A program made the translations under genes and the position numbers. A stretch of DNA of 64,000 bases from Malikia granosa (lineage in GTDB: Bacteria; Pseudomonadota; Gammaproteobacteria; Burkholderiales; Burkholderiaceae_C): NCBI RefSeq assembly GCF_002980595.1, contig NZ_PVLQ01000064.1, positions 62,001 to 126,000 of the forward strand, in the 5' to 3' direction. Shown here piece by piece: positions 19,013 through 27,318 of the stretch. Position 1 is the first letter of the stretch; each line of letters begins with the position of its first letter. The notes beneath the pieces are model-generated. The model saw only the letters and a list, made by a program, of their open reading frames with translations. It ran no database searches and was not told where the DNA came from.

Positions 19013-19552
19013 ATGACTCTTACCGGGCATCGCGCCTCCAGCCTGGGAGCCGCCGCCATTGCTTATTCGATTGCCCATGCCTACCACGGCCAGCCCTGGC
19101 TGGCGGCTGCGCTGGCCATCCCCGGTGCCACGGCCCCCGACTGGCTCGAGATCGCCTGGTTCAAGCATGGCATCCGTCACAGCCTGATCCCGCATCGCAC
19201 CTGGACCCATTGGCTGCTGCTCTGGGGGGCCTTGTACAGCTGGGCCCTGCTGTCGCTGCCGCAACAGCCCTGGGCCTCGGCCTGGCTGGGGTTTGCCGTC
19301 GGCGGACTGCTGCATCTGGTGATGGACCTGCCCAATCCCTCGGGCATCCGCTTCCTGCATCCGTTTCGCCAGCGCGTGACGCTCAACTGGTGGCGCGGCG
19401 ACCAGATGGTGGCGCCGATGGTGCTGTTCAGCTGGGCCGCGGGCGCCTGGTCGCTGCAGTGGGCCGGCCTGGTCAGCTGGAGCTGGCCGCTCCAGCTCCA
19501 GTCCTGGCTGCTGCAGGTCTGGGACCTGTCGCTGCAGCGGCTGCGCGCCTGA
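19013..19552 (+). CDS. Membrane-bound metal-dependent hydrolase-like protein (YdjM family)
   Basis: A 179-residue inner-membrane protein of the YdjM/DUF457 family, annotated as putative metal-dependent hydrolase. About four hydrophobic segments are visible. The family's metal-binding-like residues sit in ATAPDWLEI, PHRTWTHWLLL and GGLLHLVMDLPNPSG (His and Asp). The biochemical function is unknown; E. coli ydjM is an SOS gene, but I see no LexA box here. The start has no clear ribosome binding site. It converges with the AhpD-like gene, leaving 15 bp. Confidence 0.75.
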   Translation: MTLTGHRASSLGAAAIAYSIAHAYHGQPWLAAALAIPGATAPDWLEIAWFKHGIRHSLIPHRTWTHWLLLWGALYSWALLSLPQQPWASAWLGFAVGGLLHLVMDLPNPSGIRFLHPFRQRVTLNWWRGDQMVAPMVLFSWAAGAWSLQWAGLVSWSWPLQLQSWLLQVWDLSLQRLRA

Positions 19553-19567
19553 TCCAGGCCTGTGCGC

Positions 19568-19921
19568 TTACTCCTGAGCCGGCTGCAGCCTGTCCCAGGC
19601 TGCCAGGGCTTCGGACGCGTACATCAGCGAGGGGCCGCCGCCCATGTAGACGCAGACGGTGAGCATTTCCTCGAGCTCGGCCCGGCTGCAGCCCAGCTTG
19701 ATCAAGGCCTTGACATGGAAGCCGATGCAGCCCGAGCAATGCTGGCTGATGCCGATGGCCAGTGCGATCAGCTCCTTGTGCTTGGCGCTGAGCGCGCCTT
19801 CGGCCATCGAGGCCTGTGCCAGCTTGGCAAAGCCGCCCATGGCTTCCGGTTGCGACTTGCGCAGCGGTGCCAGGTTGGCGTTGATGTCCTTCATCAGTCC
19901 GGCGTGGTCGAAAGTGCTCAT
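19568..19921 (-). CDS. Carboxymuconolactone decarboxylase/AhpD-like protein
   Basis: A 117-residue CMD-domain protein. HCSGCIGFH carries the CxxC-x3-H motif of AhpD-type peroxidatic members, so a thiol-dependent redox role is more likely than true carboxymuconolactone decarboxylation. The surrounding pattern (LIALAIGISQHCSGCIGFHV, MLTVCVYMGGGPSLMYA) is typical. I chose the ATG at 19921 because AGAGGAA precedes it. An upstream in-frame ATG at 20011 would add a Pro/Arg-rich leader. No aromatic-degradation gene is nearby. Confidence 0.85.
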   Translation of the reverse strand: MSTFDHAGLMKDINANLAPLRKSQPEAMGGFAKLAQASMAEGALSAKHKELIALAIGISQHCSGCIGFHVKALIKLGCSRAELEEMLTVCVYMGGGPSLMYASEALAAWDRLQPAQE

Positions 19922-20311
19922 GGGAATTCCTCTGGTGATTCGACAGGGTTGGATGTCCTGGCGCGCGGACTTGCCCGGAGGGCTGCAGGTCCGCGCCGGC
20001 CAGGGCAGCATTCCTGGTTTTGCAATATACCCGTGCCAGTATATAGAAGGAGGGGCCGGTCCGCATCCTCATGCGGGTGGGGATGGGGTTCATCGGTGTC
20101 CATCACCCAGGTGCCGGCTGGCAGCCAGGCCCACCCTTGGCCCGCTCTTCCAGCCGTGCGAGTGCCGCAACAGGCCAGATAGTTTTACGCTATAAACAGT
20201 CATCAACAGCATCCAGCGGCCGAGCCCGGTCAGGAGCCCCGCGCCGGCTGGCCTGGCCATCCCGGGGCGGGCCTTGCCAGGCCAGGCAGCCAGTCATCAG
20301 GGGGGCACGAC
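19922..20311. other. 390-bp divergent intergenic region with an AT-rich dyad
   Basis: Between the AhpD-like gene and the asparaginase gene, which diverge. I see no coding frame worth calling. It contains an inverted repeat ATATAC (20025-20030) and GTATAT (20039-20044), centres separated by an 8-base spacer, inside otherwise GC-rich DNA. This would suit a repressor operator for the AhpD-like gene. A -10-like TATAAA lies at 20191-20196, without a good -35, upstream of the asparaginase. The rest looks featureless. Confidence 0.4.
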
Positions 20312-21325
20312 ATGAATCCGGACATCGAGCAGCGACCAGACCAGGCCCGGCCCGACCGGCTGCTGGTGCTGGGCACCGGCGGCACCATCGCGGGCCGGGC
20401 CGAGCAGCGTGGCGACCATGTCGGCTATCGCGCCGGCGAGGTCGCGGTGGCTGACCTGCTGGCCGGCATCGCGCTGCCGGCGGGCTGGCGCGTGCAGGCC
20501 GAGCAGCTGGCGCAGGTCGACAGCAAGGACATGGGGCCCGGAGTCTGGCGCCCGCTGCTGGCGCGCGTGCGCGAGCTGCTGGAGCAGGCCGATGTCGCCG
20601 GCATCGTGATCACCCATGGCACCGACACGCTGGAGGAAACCGCCTATCTGCTGCAGCGCCTGCTGGCGCCGGCCAAGCCGGTGGTGCTGACCTGTGCCAT
20701 GCGCCCTGCCACGGCGCTGGCCCCGGACGGGCCGCAGAACCTGGCCGATGCGCTGGTCGTGGCCGCCGAACCGGGCGCGCTCGGCGTGGTCGCGGTCTGT
20801 GCCGGCCGCATCCATGCGGCGCTCGAGGTGCGCAAGGTGCATCATTACCGGCTCGATGCCTTCGATTCGGGCGATGCCGGCCCGCTCGGGCTGGTCGAGC
20901 AGGGCACCTGTACCCGCTTCAAGCCCTGGCCCGCGGCCGATGAGCCGGAGCCCGGCCGGCGCCTGGCCAGGCTCGAGCGCCTGCTGGGCCAGCAGCCCTG
21001 GCCGCGCGTCGAGTGCCTGTTCAGCCATGGCGGCGCCGACGGCTGGCTGGTGCGCGCGCTGCTGGCGCAGGACGCGGCCCAGGGCCGGCAGCGGGCCGAC
21101 CGCCTGCAAGGCCTGGTCGTCGCCGGCACCGGCAACGGTACCTTGCATCAAGACCTGCAGGCCGCCTTGCTCGAGGCGCAGGCCGCCGGGCTGCGGGTCT
21201 GGCGCAGCACCCGCTGTGCCTCGGGCCGGGTCCTGTCGGTGGCAGCCAGCACGGACCCGATACCCGCCGTCGCCTTGCCGCCGGCGCAGGCGCGGCTGGC
21301 GCTGCTGCTCGAGCTGTGCGCCTGA
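20312..21325 (+). CDS. L-asparaginase family protein
   Basis: A 337-residue class I asparaginase/glutaminase-type amidohydrolase. Both active-site threonine regions are present: GTGGTIAGRA (about residues 21-30) and THGTDTLEETA (about residues 99-109), plus the conserved CAMRPATALAPDGPQNL. No signal peptide is visible, so it is probably cytoplasmic, the lower-affinity type. The C-terminal domain has SHGGADGWLVRALL and VVAGTGNGTLH. It is followed after 39 bp by a ketopantoate-reductase-like gene on the same strand. Confidence 0.87.
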   Translation: MNPDIEQRPDQARPDRLLVLGTGGTIAGRAEQRGDHVGYRAGEVAVADLLAGIALPAGWRVQAEQLAQVDSKDMGPGVWRPLLARVRELLEQADVAGIVITHGTDTLEETAYLLQRLLAPAKPVVLTCAMRPATALAPDGPQNLADALVVAAEPGALGVVAVCAGRIHAALEVRKVHHYRLDAFDSGDAGPLGLVEQGTCTRFKPWPAADEPEPGRRLARLERLLGQQPWPRVECLFSHGGADGWLVRALLAQDAAQGRQRADRLQGLVVAGTGNGTLHQDLQAALLEAQAAGLRVWRSTRCASGRVLSVAASTDPIPAVALPPAQARLALLLELCA

Positions 21326-21364
21326 GCCGAAACCTTCCCTTTTCTTCCATCCCGTCGAGATCCC

Positions 21365-22387
21365 ATGAAGCGATACCTCATCATTGGCGCGGGCGCGATC
21401 GGCGCCAGCCTGGCCGCGCAGTTCGAGCTCAACGGCATTCCCTACCTGCTGTGCGGCCGTGGCGAGCAGATCCGCCATATCCAGGCCCATGGCATCCGCT
21501 ATGTCCGGCCCGAAGGGGCTCGCAGCCTCGGGCTGCAGGCCTGTGCCGACCGCAGCGAACTGGTGCTGACCCAGGGCGATGTCCTGGTCTTCACGACCAA
21601 GACCCAGGACCTGGAGCTGGCCTGCAGGGACTGGGCCTGGCTACCGGTGGCGGGCAGCGGTCCGGCCCGCACCGCTTCCGAGCTGCCGGTGCTGACGCCG
21701 CAGAACGGGCTGGCCGCCGAGCGCATCGCGTTGCGCTGGTTCAGCCAGGTCTATGGCGCCAGCATCAATACCCCGGCGCGCTACACCGAGCTCGGCCAGA
21801 TCGTGGTCGGGGGCTACCCCGAGCCGGGGCTGGTGGTGGTCGGGCGCTATCCGCAGGGCGAGGATGAGCTGGCGGCCGGCATCGCCGCCGACCTGTGCCG
21901 CGCCGGCTACCTGGCCGAGTCCCGGCCCGACATCCTGCGCTGGAAGGCCGCCAAGCTGATCAGCAGCGTCCGCAACAATGCGCTGGACCTGTTCGAGGGG
22001 CCGTCCGATCGGCTGCAGGCCTATGCCGCGGCCCTGGCGCAGGAGGCGATTGCGGTGCTGGGCGCCATGGGGATCTCGCCGGCGCGTGCGCAGGAGCGTC
22101 GCCACTCGGTGTCGCACTGGGGCATTGCGCCCGGCTGCGGCATCGAGCCGGGCCAGCAGTCGACCTGGCAGAGCATCGCACGCGGCGCCTCGCACGAGGT
22201 CGATTTCCTGAACGGCGAGATCGTGCGGCTCGGGCGCCTGTACGGGGTCGCGACGCCGTTCAACCAGGCGATCCAGCAGGCGGTGGGCCAGCTGTGCCAG
22301 CCCGGTCGCTCAGCGCAGGGCGTCTGCCGGGGGCAGATCGACCAGCTGCTGTCAGCGGCGCGGGAACTGGCGGCCCGGGCTGGCTGA
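21365..22387 (+). CDS. Ketopantoate reductase (PanE/ApbA) family protein
   Basis: A 340-residue NADPH-dependent reductase-like protein. The N-terminal Rossmann motif is IIGAGAIGASLAAQ, followed by TPQNGL in the cofactor domain. The C-terminal ApbA_C helical domain has WKAAKLISSVRNNALDL and the Asn/Ser-rich EVDFLNGEIVRLG, a strong family signature. PanE reduces 2-dehydropantoate in pantothenate synthesis, but the family is broad and paralogues act on other 2-keto acids. There is no pantothenate gene nearby. It converges with the next gene, leaving eight bases. Confidence 0.8.
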   Translation: MKRYLIIGAGAIGASLAAQFELNGIPYLLCGRGEQIRHIQAHGIRYVRPEGARSLGLQACADRSELVLTQGDVLVFTTKTQDLELACRDWAWLPVAGSGPARTASELPVLTPQNGLAAERIALRWFSQVYGASINTPARYTELGQIVVGGYPEPGLVVVGRYPQGEDELAAGIAADLCRAGYLAESRPDILRWKAAKLISSVRNNALDLFEGPSDRLQAYAAALAQEAIAVLGAMGISPARAQERRHSVSHWGIAPGCGIEPGQQSTWQSIARGASHEVDFLNGEIVRLGRLYGVATPFNQAIQQAVGQLCQPGRSAQGVCRGQIDQLLSAARELAARAG

Positions 22388-22395
22388 AGCGCTTT

Positions 22396-23394
22396 TTAGT
22401 CGGCGCTGATGTTCTTGTCGCGGATCAGGGTCGAGAGCTGCTTGGCCTCGCTGGCGAGCAGGGCCTTGAAGTCGGCGGTGTCGAGTCCGACCGGCTCCGC
22501 GCCCAGCGCGTCGTAGCGCTCCTTGCTATGCGCCTGCGTCAGCGCCTTGGCGACCTCGCGCGCCATGCGGGCGTTGATCTCGGCCGGGGTGCCGTTGGGC
22601 GACCAGATGCCGAACCAGAGATCGAGTTCGGCCTTGAAGCCGAGTTCGCTCAGGGTCGGCACTTCGGGGAAGAAGGGCGAGCGCTTGGAGCCGGCGACGG
22701 CCAGCATGCGCGCCTTGCCCGACCTCACATGCGGGAAGGCGATGCCGGGATCCATCACATAGTCGGCCTGGCCGCCCAGCACGTCCTGCAGCGCGGGGGC
22801 CGCGCCACGGTAGGGAATGTGCACCGCGAAGATGCCCGCGGCCTGCTTGAACAGTTCGGCTGCCAGATGCGGTGGCGTGCCGGCGCCGGACGAGGCATAG
22901 GACAGCTTGCCCGGGTTCTTGCGCGCGAAGTCGACCAGTTCGCGTGCGTCCTTGAATGTCGATTGCGGCTTGACGACCAGGTACATCTGGCTGCGGCCGA
23001 TGCCGGCGATCGGGGTCAGGTCCCGGGCCGGATTGATGTTCTGCTTGAACAGGTAGGGGTTGGCCGTCTCGGTCGAGGTCGGTGCGACCAGGAAGGTGTA
23101 GCCGTCGGGCTGGGCGCGGATGACCTCGCTGGCTGCCACGTTGCTGCTGGCGCCGGGCTTGTTGTCGACCACCACGCTCTGGCCGAGCGAGTCGCTGAGC
23201 GACTTGGCGACGATGCGCGCCATCACGTCGGTGGTGCCGCCCGCGGCGAAGCCGACCACCAGCCGGATCGGCTTGGCGCTGGGCCAGGCGGCCGTCTGGG
23301 CCTGCAGGGGCCCGAGGGCGCCGAAGGTGCACAGGGCGGCCGCTGCGGCCCCGATGAGGCGGCGGCGCAATGGCTGCTGCTGGAATGGCTTCAT
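22396..23394 (-). CDS. Bug/TctC-family periplasmic substrate-binding protein
   Basis: A 332-residue tripartite tricarboxylate transporter (TTT) receptor-type protein, very abundant in Burkholderiales. A cleavable signal peptide is visible (RRRLIGAAAAALCTFGALGPLQAQ). The mature part has WPSAKPIRLVVGFAAGGTTDV, VVDNKPGASSNVAA and PHVRSGKARMLAV, typical of Bug folds that bind carboxylates. No TctA/TctB membrane genes are adjacent, which is common for this family. It is divergent from ivd, with 292 bp between. Ligand unknown; the neighbouring acyl-CoA genes make a short branched carboxylate possible, which is inference. Confidence 0.88.
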   Translation of the reverse strand: MKPFQQQPLRRRLIGAAAAALCTFGALGPLQAQTAAWPSAKPIRLVVGFAAGGTTDVMARIVAKSLSDSLGQSVVVDNKPGASSNVAASEVIRAQPDGYTFLVAPTSTETANPYLFKQNINPARDLTPIAGIGRSQMYLVVKPQSTFKDARELVDFARKNPGKLSYASSGAGTPPHLAAELFKQAAGIFAVHIPYRGAAPALQDVLGGQADYVMDPGIAFPHVRSGKARMLAVAGSKRSPFFPEVPTLSELGFKAELDLWFGIWSPNGTPAEINARMAREVAKALTQAHSKERYDALGAEPVGLDTADFKALLASEAKQLSTLIRDKNISAD

Positions 23395-23598
23395 GTCTCT
23401 TGTCTCCTGTTGTGCTGTGATCCGCTGCCTGCTGTCCAGGTGGTGGCGGCTGCATCGGTTTTTTTCTACCCGCCGGGACTGGATGCTGGGTGGCCTGCGG
23501 GTCTGGGCATGGTAGGCAGCGTCGGCCGGAAATGTCTGCCATTCAGGTAACAATTCCTGCCATCCGGCGCCGCGCGATCGGCTGGCAGCGCTTGGCGC

Positions 23599-23654
23599 GA
23601 ATTGCAACCAAACTGGCGCATCGGCAGGGCCGGGCCTGCCTAATATTTCAGGCA
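23599..23654 (+). promoter_or_regulatory. Regulatory module upstream of ivd, shared with the liu operon
   Basis: GAATTGCAACCA at 23599-23610, a 23-base spacer, then GCCTGCCTAA at 23634-23643, running into the -10-like TAATAT (23641-23646). The same two blocks with the same spacing occur at 31535-31579 before the acyl-CoA synthetase. No -35 match sits at the right distance, so an activator is likely. A dyad TGCCT/AGGCA (23637-23641 and 23650-23654) overlaps the -10. The ivd ATG follows 43 bases later, after the ribosome binding site CAGGAGA. Confidence 0.55.
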
Positions 23655-23686
23655 ATCGACAACCACCACAAGACCAGGAGACAAAG

Positions 23687-24880
23687 ATGCTGCAGATTCC
23701 AGGACTCGACTTCATGCTCGGCGAGGACATCGACGCACTGCGCGATGCGGTGCGCGACTTCGCGCAGGCCGAGATCGCGCCGCGCGCGGCCGAGATCGAC
23801 CGCACTGACCAGTTTCCGATGGACCTCTGGCGCAAGATGGGCGACCTCGGCCTGCTCGGCATCACGGTGGGCGAGGAATATGGCGGCGCCGGCATGGGCT
23901 ATCTGGCGCACATGGTCGCGCTGGAGGAGATCAGCCGCGCCTCGGCCAGCGTCGGCCTGAGTTATGGCGCGCATTCCAACCTGTGCGTGAACCAGATCAA
24001 GCGCAACGGCAGCGAGGCGCAGAAGCGCCAGTACCTGCCCAAGCTGATCAGCGGCGAGCATGTTGGCGCGCTCGCGATGAGCGAACCCGGCGCGGGCTCG
24101 GACGTGGTCAGCATGAAGCTGCGCGCCGAGTGGAAAGAGGCGGTGGGGGGCGGCTACTACCTGTTCAATGGCAGCAAGATGTGGATCACCAACGGCCCGG
24201 ATGCCGACACGCTGGTGGTCTATGCCAAGACCGAGCCCGAGCTCGGCGCCAAGGGCATCACCGCCTTCATCATCGAGAAGGGCATGAAGGGCTTCTCGGT
24301 GGCGCAGAAGCTCGACAAGCTCGGCATGCGCGGCAGCCACACCGGCGAGCTGGTGTTCGACAACGTCGAGGTGCCGGCCGAGAACATCATCGGTGGCCTG
24401 AACCAGGGCGTGAAGGTGCTGATGAGCGGACTCGACTACGAGCGCGCCGTGCTCGCGGCGGGCCCGATCGGCATCATGCAGGCGGTGCTGGACAATGTCG
24501 TGCCCTACATCCACGACCGCAAGCAGTTCGGCCAGAGCATCGGCGAGTTCCAGCTGGTGCAGGCCAAGGTGGCCGACATGTACACCGTGCTGCAGGCCGG
24601 CCGCGCCTTCTGCTACCAGATCGGCAAGAACCTCGACAGCCTGGGCCATGGCCACGCGCGCCGCGTGCGCAAGGACTGCGCCAGCGTGATCCTGTGGTGC
24701 GCCGAGCAGGCCACCAGGATGGCGGGCGACGGCATCCAGCTCTTCGGCGGCAACGGCTACATCAACGAGTACCCGCTGGGTCGCCTGTGGCGCGACGCCA
24801 AGCTGTACGAGATCGGCGCCGGTACCAGCGAGATCCGCCGCATGCTGATCGGACGCGAGCTGTTCGCCGAGACCGCCTGA
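23687..24880 (+). CDS. ivd: Isovaleryl-CoA dehydrogenase
   Basis: A 397-residue FAD-dependent acyl-CoA dehydrogenase (liuA/ivd), converting isovaleryl-CoA to 3-methylcrotonyl-CoA in leucine degradation. The key feature is the catalytic Glu at the isovaleryl-type position, Glu252 in [13 protein letters not shown], not in the later loop ([12 protein letters not shown]) where it would be Gly-x-Ser in this class. Other blocks are [16 protein letters not shown] and [16 protein letters not shown]. The enzyme passes electrons to ETF. The substrate call is supported by the methylcrotonyl-CoA carboxylase operon downstream. A hairpin follows the stop. Confidence 0.93.
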   Translation: MLQIPGLDFMLGEDIDALRDAVRDFAQAEIAPRAAEIDRTDQFPMDLWRKMGDLGLLGITVGEEYGGAGMGYLAHMVALEEISRASASVGLSYGAHSNLCVNQIKRNGSEAQKRQYLPKLISGEHVGALAMSEPGAGSDVVSMKLRAEWKEAVGGGYYLFNGSKMWITNGPDADTLVVYAKTEPELGAKGITAFIIEKGMKGFSVAQKLDKLGMRGSHTGELVFDNVEVPAENIIGGLNQGVKVLMSGLDYERAVLAAGPIGIMQAVLDNVVPYIHDRKQFGQSIGEFQLVQAKVADMYTVLQAGRAFCYQIGKNLDSLGHGHARRVRKDCASVILWCAEQATRMAGDGIQLFGGNGYINEYPLGRLWRDAKLYEIGAGTSEIRRMLIGRELFAETA

Positions 24881-24901
24881 GCAAGCTTCGCAGCAATCCG
24901 T

Positions 24902-24940
24902 GAAAGTCCGCCAGCCCCGCAAGGGCTGGTGCGGACTTTC
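24902..24940 (+). terminator. Hairpin terminator between convergent ivd and the racemase gene
   Basis: A 16-bp stem: GAAAGTCCGC (24902-24911) with GCGGACTTTC (24931-24940), extended inward by CAGCCC (24912-24917) with GGGCTG (24923-24928), with two unpaired bases. The ends are A/T-rich on both strands, which suits a bidirectional terminator between two converging genes. Confidence 0.7.
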
Positions 24941-25000
24941 ATTGTCCGAGTCGCGGCGCCAGGTTTCAGGCCCGGCGCCTGATGGATCGATCCCGGGGCG

Positions 25001-26161
25001 TCACAGCACGCCCTGTTGCCTGAGTGCGGCGAGTTCGTCTGTGCCGAAGCCCCAGTCGAGCAGAACCTGCGGATCGCTCGCGGTCCGGGGCGGCGTCGGC
25101 GGCGCGGGCGGCGTGCGGCTGAAGCGCGGCGCGGCAGCCGGCTGCACCACGCCGCCGACCTCGGTGAAGGTGTGGCGCGAGCGGTTGTGCGGGTGCCGCG
25201 GCGCCTCGTCCATGTCGAGCACCGGTGCGACGCAGGCGTCCGTCCCGTCGAAGATCGCGCACCATTCGTCGCGCGTGCGCGTCGCGATCACTTGTGCGAG
25301 CTTGGCCTTCAGCCTGGGCCAGCGGCTGCGGTCCCATTGCGCGTCGAAGTCCGGGTCGCTGATGCCGGTCTTTTGCAGCAGCAGGGCGTAGAACTGCGGC
25401 TCGATCGCGCCGACCGAGATCCACCTGCCGTCGCGGCACGGGTAGGTGTCGTAGAAATGCGCGCCGCCGTCGAGCAGGTTGCTGCCGCGCTCTACCTGCC
25501 ATTGCCCCATCGCCTTGAGCGTGTACATCATGCTCATCAGCAGCGCGGCGCCGTCGGTCATCGCGGCATCGACCACCTGGCCCCGGCCCGAGCCGCGCGC
25601 TTCCAGCAGCCCGGCCAGCACGCCGAGCGCGAGCAGCATGGCGCCGCCACCACCGTCGGCGACCAGATTCAGCGGCACCACCGGCTTGCGCCCGGCTTCG
25701 CCGATCGCGTGCAGCGCGCCCGACAGCGACAGGTAGTTGATGTCGTGGCCGGCGGCATGCGCCAGCGTGCCGCTCTGGCCCCAGCCCGTCATGCGGCCGT
25801 AGACCAGGCGCGGGTTGCGCGCCAGGCAGACCTCGGGGCCCAGCCCGAGTCGCTCCATCACGCCGGGGCGGAAACCCTCGATCAGCGCGTCGGCGCCCTC
25901 TGTCAGGCGCAGCACGGTCTCGATCGCCTCCGGCTGCTTGAGGTCGAGCGCGACCACGCGCCGGTTGCGGTTCAGGATGTCGAGCGCCGGGTCGAACAGC
26001 CCGGCGCCCGGGCGCGAGCCGGCGCCGGCCTTGCGCTCGATGCGCAGCACCTCGGCGCCGAGGTCGGCCAGCAGCATGCTGCCCATCGGCGCCGGGCCGA
26101 GGGCGGCGAACTCGATGATCTTGATGCCCTGCAAGGGTCCCATGGCTTTTTCCTGTGACAT
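25001..26161 (-). CDS. Alpha-methylacyl-CoA racemase (CaiB/BaiF superfamily)
   Basis: A 386-residue member of the CoA-transferase III fold. I read it as a racemase because the catalytic set of the Mycobacterium enzyme MCR (His126, Asp156, Glu241) has counterparts at a constant offset of 13: His139 and Asp140 in AAGHDINYL, Asp169 in NLVADGGGG and Glu254 in GAIEPQFY. The AMACR-type C-terminal blocks [18 protein letters not shown] and PHNRSR are also present. It would interconvert (R)- and (S)-2-methylacyl-CoA so that dehydrogenases can act. It is the last gene of a four-gene reverse operon. Confidence 0.88.
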   Translation of the reverse strand: MSQEKAMGPLQGIKIIEFAALGPAPMGSMLLADLGAEVLRIERKAGAGSRPGAGLFDPALDILNRNRRVVALDLKQPEAIETVLRLTEGADALIEGFRPGVMERLGLGPEVCLARNPRLVYGRMTGWGQSGTLAHAAGHDINYLSLSGALHAIGEAGRKPVVPLNLVADGGGGAMLLALGVLAGLLEARGSGRGQVVDAAMTDGAALLMSMMYTLKAMGQWQVERGSNLLDGGAHFYDTYPCRDGRWISVGAIEPQFYALLLQKTGISDPDFDAQWDRSRWPRLKAKLAQVIATRTRDEWCAIFDGTDACVAPVLDMDEAPRHPHNRSRHTFTEVGGVVQPAAAPRFSRTPPAPPTPPRTASDPQVLLDWGFGTDELAALRQQGVL

Positions 26162-26170
26162 GGAGTGGGC

Positions 26171-27307
26171 TCACGCCGCCGCGATGCTGCGCCCGATCAC
26201 CAGGCGCTGGATGTCGTTGGCGCCCTCGTAGATCTGCGTGATGCGCACGTCGCGGTAGATGCGCTCGACCGGGGTCTCGTCGGTATAGCCGCAGCCGCCG
26301 TGGATCTGGATCGCGGCCGAGCAGACCCGCTCGGCCATCTCGGAGGCGAACAGCTTGGCCATCGAGGCCTCGGTCAGGCAGGGCCGGCCGGCGTCCTTGA
26401 GCATCGCGGCGCGCCAGACCATCAGTCGCGCCGCGTCGAGCTGGGTCGCCATGTCGGCCAATCTGAAGTTGACCGCCTGGTGCTCGATGATGGGCTGGCC
26501 GAAGGTGACGCGCTGCCTGGCGTAGCCGACCGCGGCCTCGTAGGCCGCGCGCGCCATGCCGACCGACTGCGCGGCGATGCCGATGCGCCCGGCCTCCAGG
26601 TTGGACAGCGCTATTCGATAGCCTTCGCCTTCCTTGCCGAGCAGGGCCGAGGTCGGCACGCGGCAGTCCTCGAACAGGATCTGCGCCGTGTCGGAGGCAT
26701 GCTGGCCCATCTTGTTCTCGATGCGCGCGACCCGGTAGCCCGGCGTGTCGGTCGGCACCAGGAAGCACGATATCCCTTTCTTGCCGGCAGCCGGGTCGGT
26801 GACGGCAAACACGATCGCGACCGCCGCATTGGCGCCGCTCGTGATGTACTGCTTGACGCCGTTGATCACATAGGAGTCGCCGTCGCGCGTGGCGCGGGTG
26901 CGGATCGCCGCGGCATCCGAGCCGGTGTGCGGCTCGGTCAGGCAGAAGCAGCCGATCTGCTCGCCGCGCGCCAGGGGCTTGAGCCATTGCTCCTTCTGCG
27001 CGTCGCTGCCGTAGCGCGCCGGGATGCCGCAGGCCAGCGAGTTCTGCACCGACACGATGGTCGAGGTCGCGCCGTCGCCGGCGGCGATTTCCTCGAGCAT
27101 CAGCACCAGGCTCATGCAGTCCAGGCCGGCACCGCCCCATTGCTCGGGCACGCACACGCCCATGGCGCCGAGCTCGCCGAGTTCCTGCAGCGCCTGGGCC
27201 GGGAAGGTCTTGTTGCGGTCCCAGTCGGCCGCGAACGGTACCAGCCGCTCCTGCGCGAAGGCGCGCATCGCGTCGCGGATCTGTTCCTGTTCCGGGGTGA
27301 GGATCAT
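26171..27307 (-). CDS. Acyl-CoA dehydrogenase, short/branched-chain type
   Basis: A 378-residue FAD-dependent acyl-CoA dehydrogenase. The catalytic Glu is in the standard C-terminal position, IYEGANDIQRLVIGR (about residue 364). The FAD/substrate blocks FCLTEPHTGSDAAAI and QIHGGCGYTDETPVERIYRD are typical of short-chain/2-methyl-branched enzymes. Beside a 2-methylacyl-CoA racemase and an HSD10-like dehydrogenase, the likely substrate is 2-methylbutyryl-CoA or a similar branched acyl-CoA; this is inference. The ATG at 27307 gives the usual MILTPEQEQIRDAMR. Spacing to neighbours is about 10 bp on each side. Confidence 0.88.
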   Translation of the reverse strand: MILTPEQEQIRDAMRAFAQERLVPFAADWDRNKTFPAQALQELGELGAMGVCVPEQWGGAGLDCMSLVLMLEEIAAGDGATSTIVSVQNSLACGIPARYGSDAQKEQWLKPLARGEQIGCFCLTEPHTGSDAAAIRTRATRDGDSYVINGVKQYITSGANAAVAIVFAVTDPAAGKKGISCFLVPTDTPGYRVARIENKMGQHASDTAQILFEDCRVPTSALLGKEGEGYRIALSNLEAGRIGIAAQSVGMARAAYEAAVGYARQRVTFGQPIIEHQAVNFRLADMATQLDAARLMVWRAAMLKDAGRPCLTEASMAKLFASEMAERVCSAAIQIHGGCGYTDETPVERIYRDVRITQIYEGANDIQRLVIGRSIAAA

Positions 27308-27318
27308 CTTGGGTCCTT

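Noticed and set aside
20021-20045. Sigma-54-like sequence on the reverse strand (TGGCAC ... TTGCA) before the AhpD-like gene
   Set aside because: The GG and GC elements are separated by 12 bases; sigma-54 needs 10. The resemblance is accidental.
25001-26161. Reading the CaiB/BaiF protein as a CoA-transferase
   Set aside because: His139, Asp169 and Glu254 match the racemase catalytic set at a constant offset, and the C-terminal blocks are those of alpha-methylacyl-CoA racemase.
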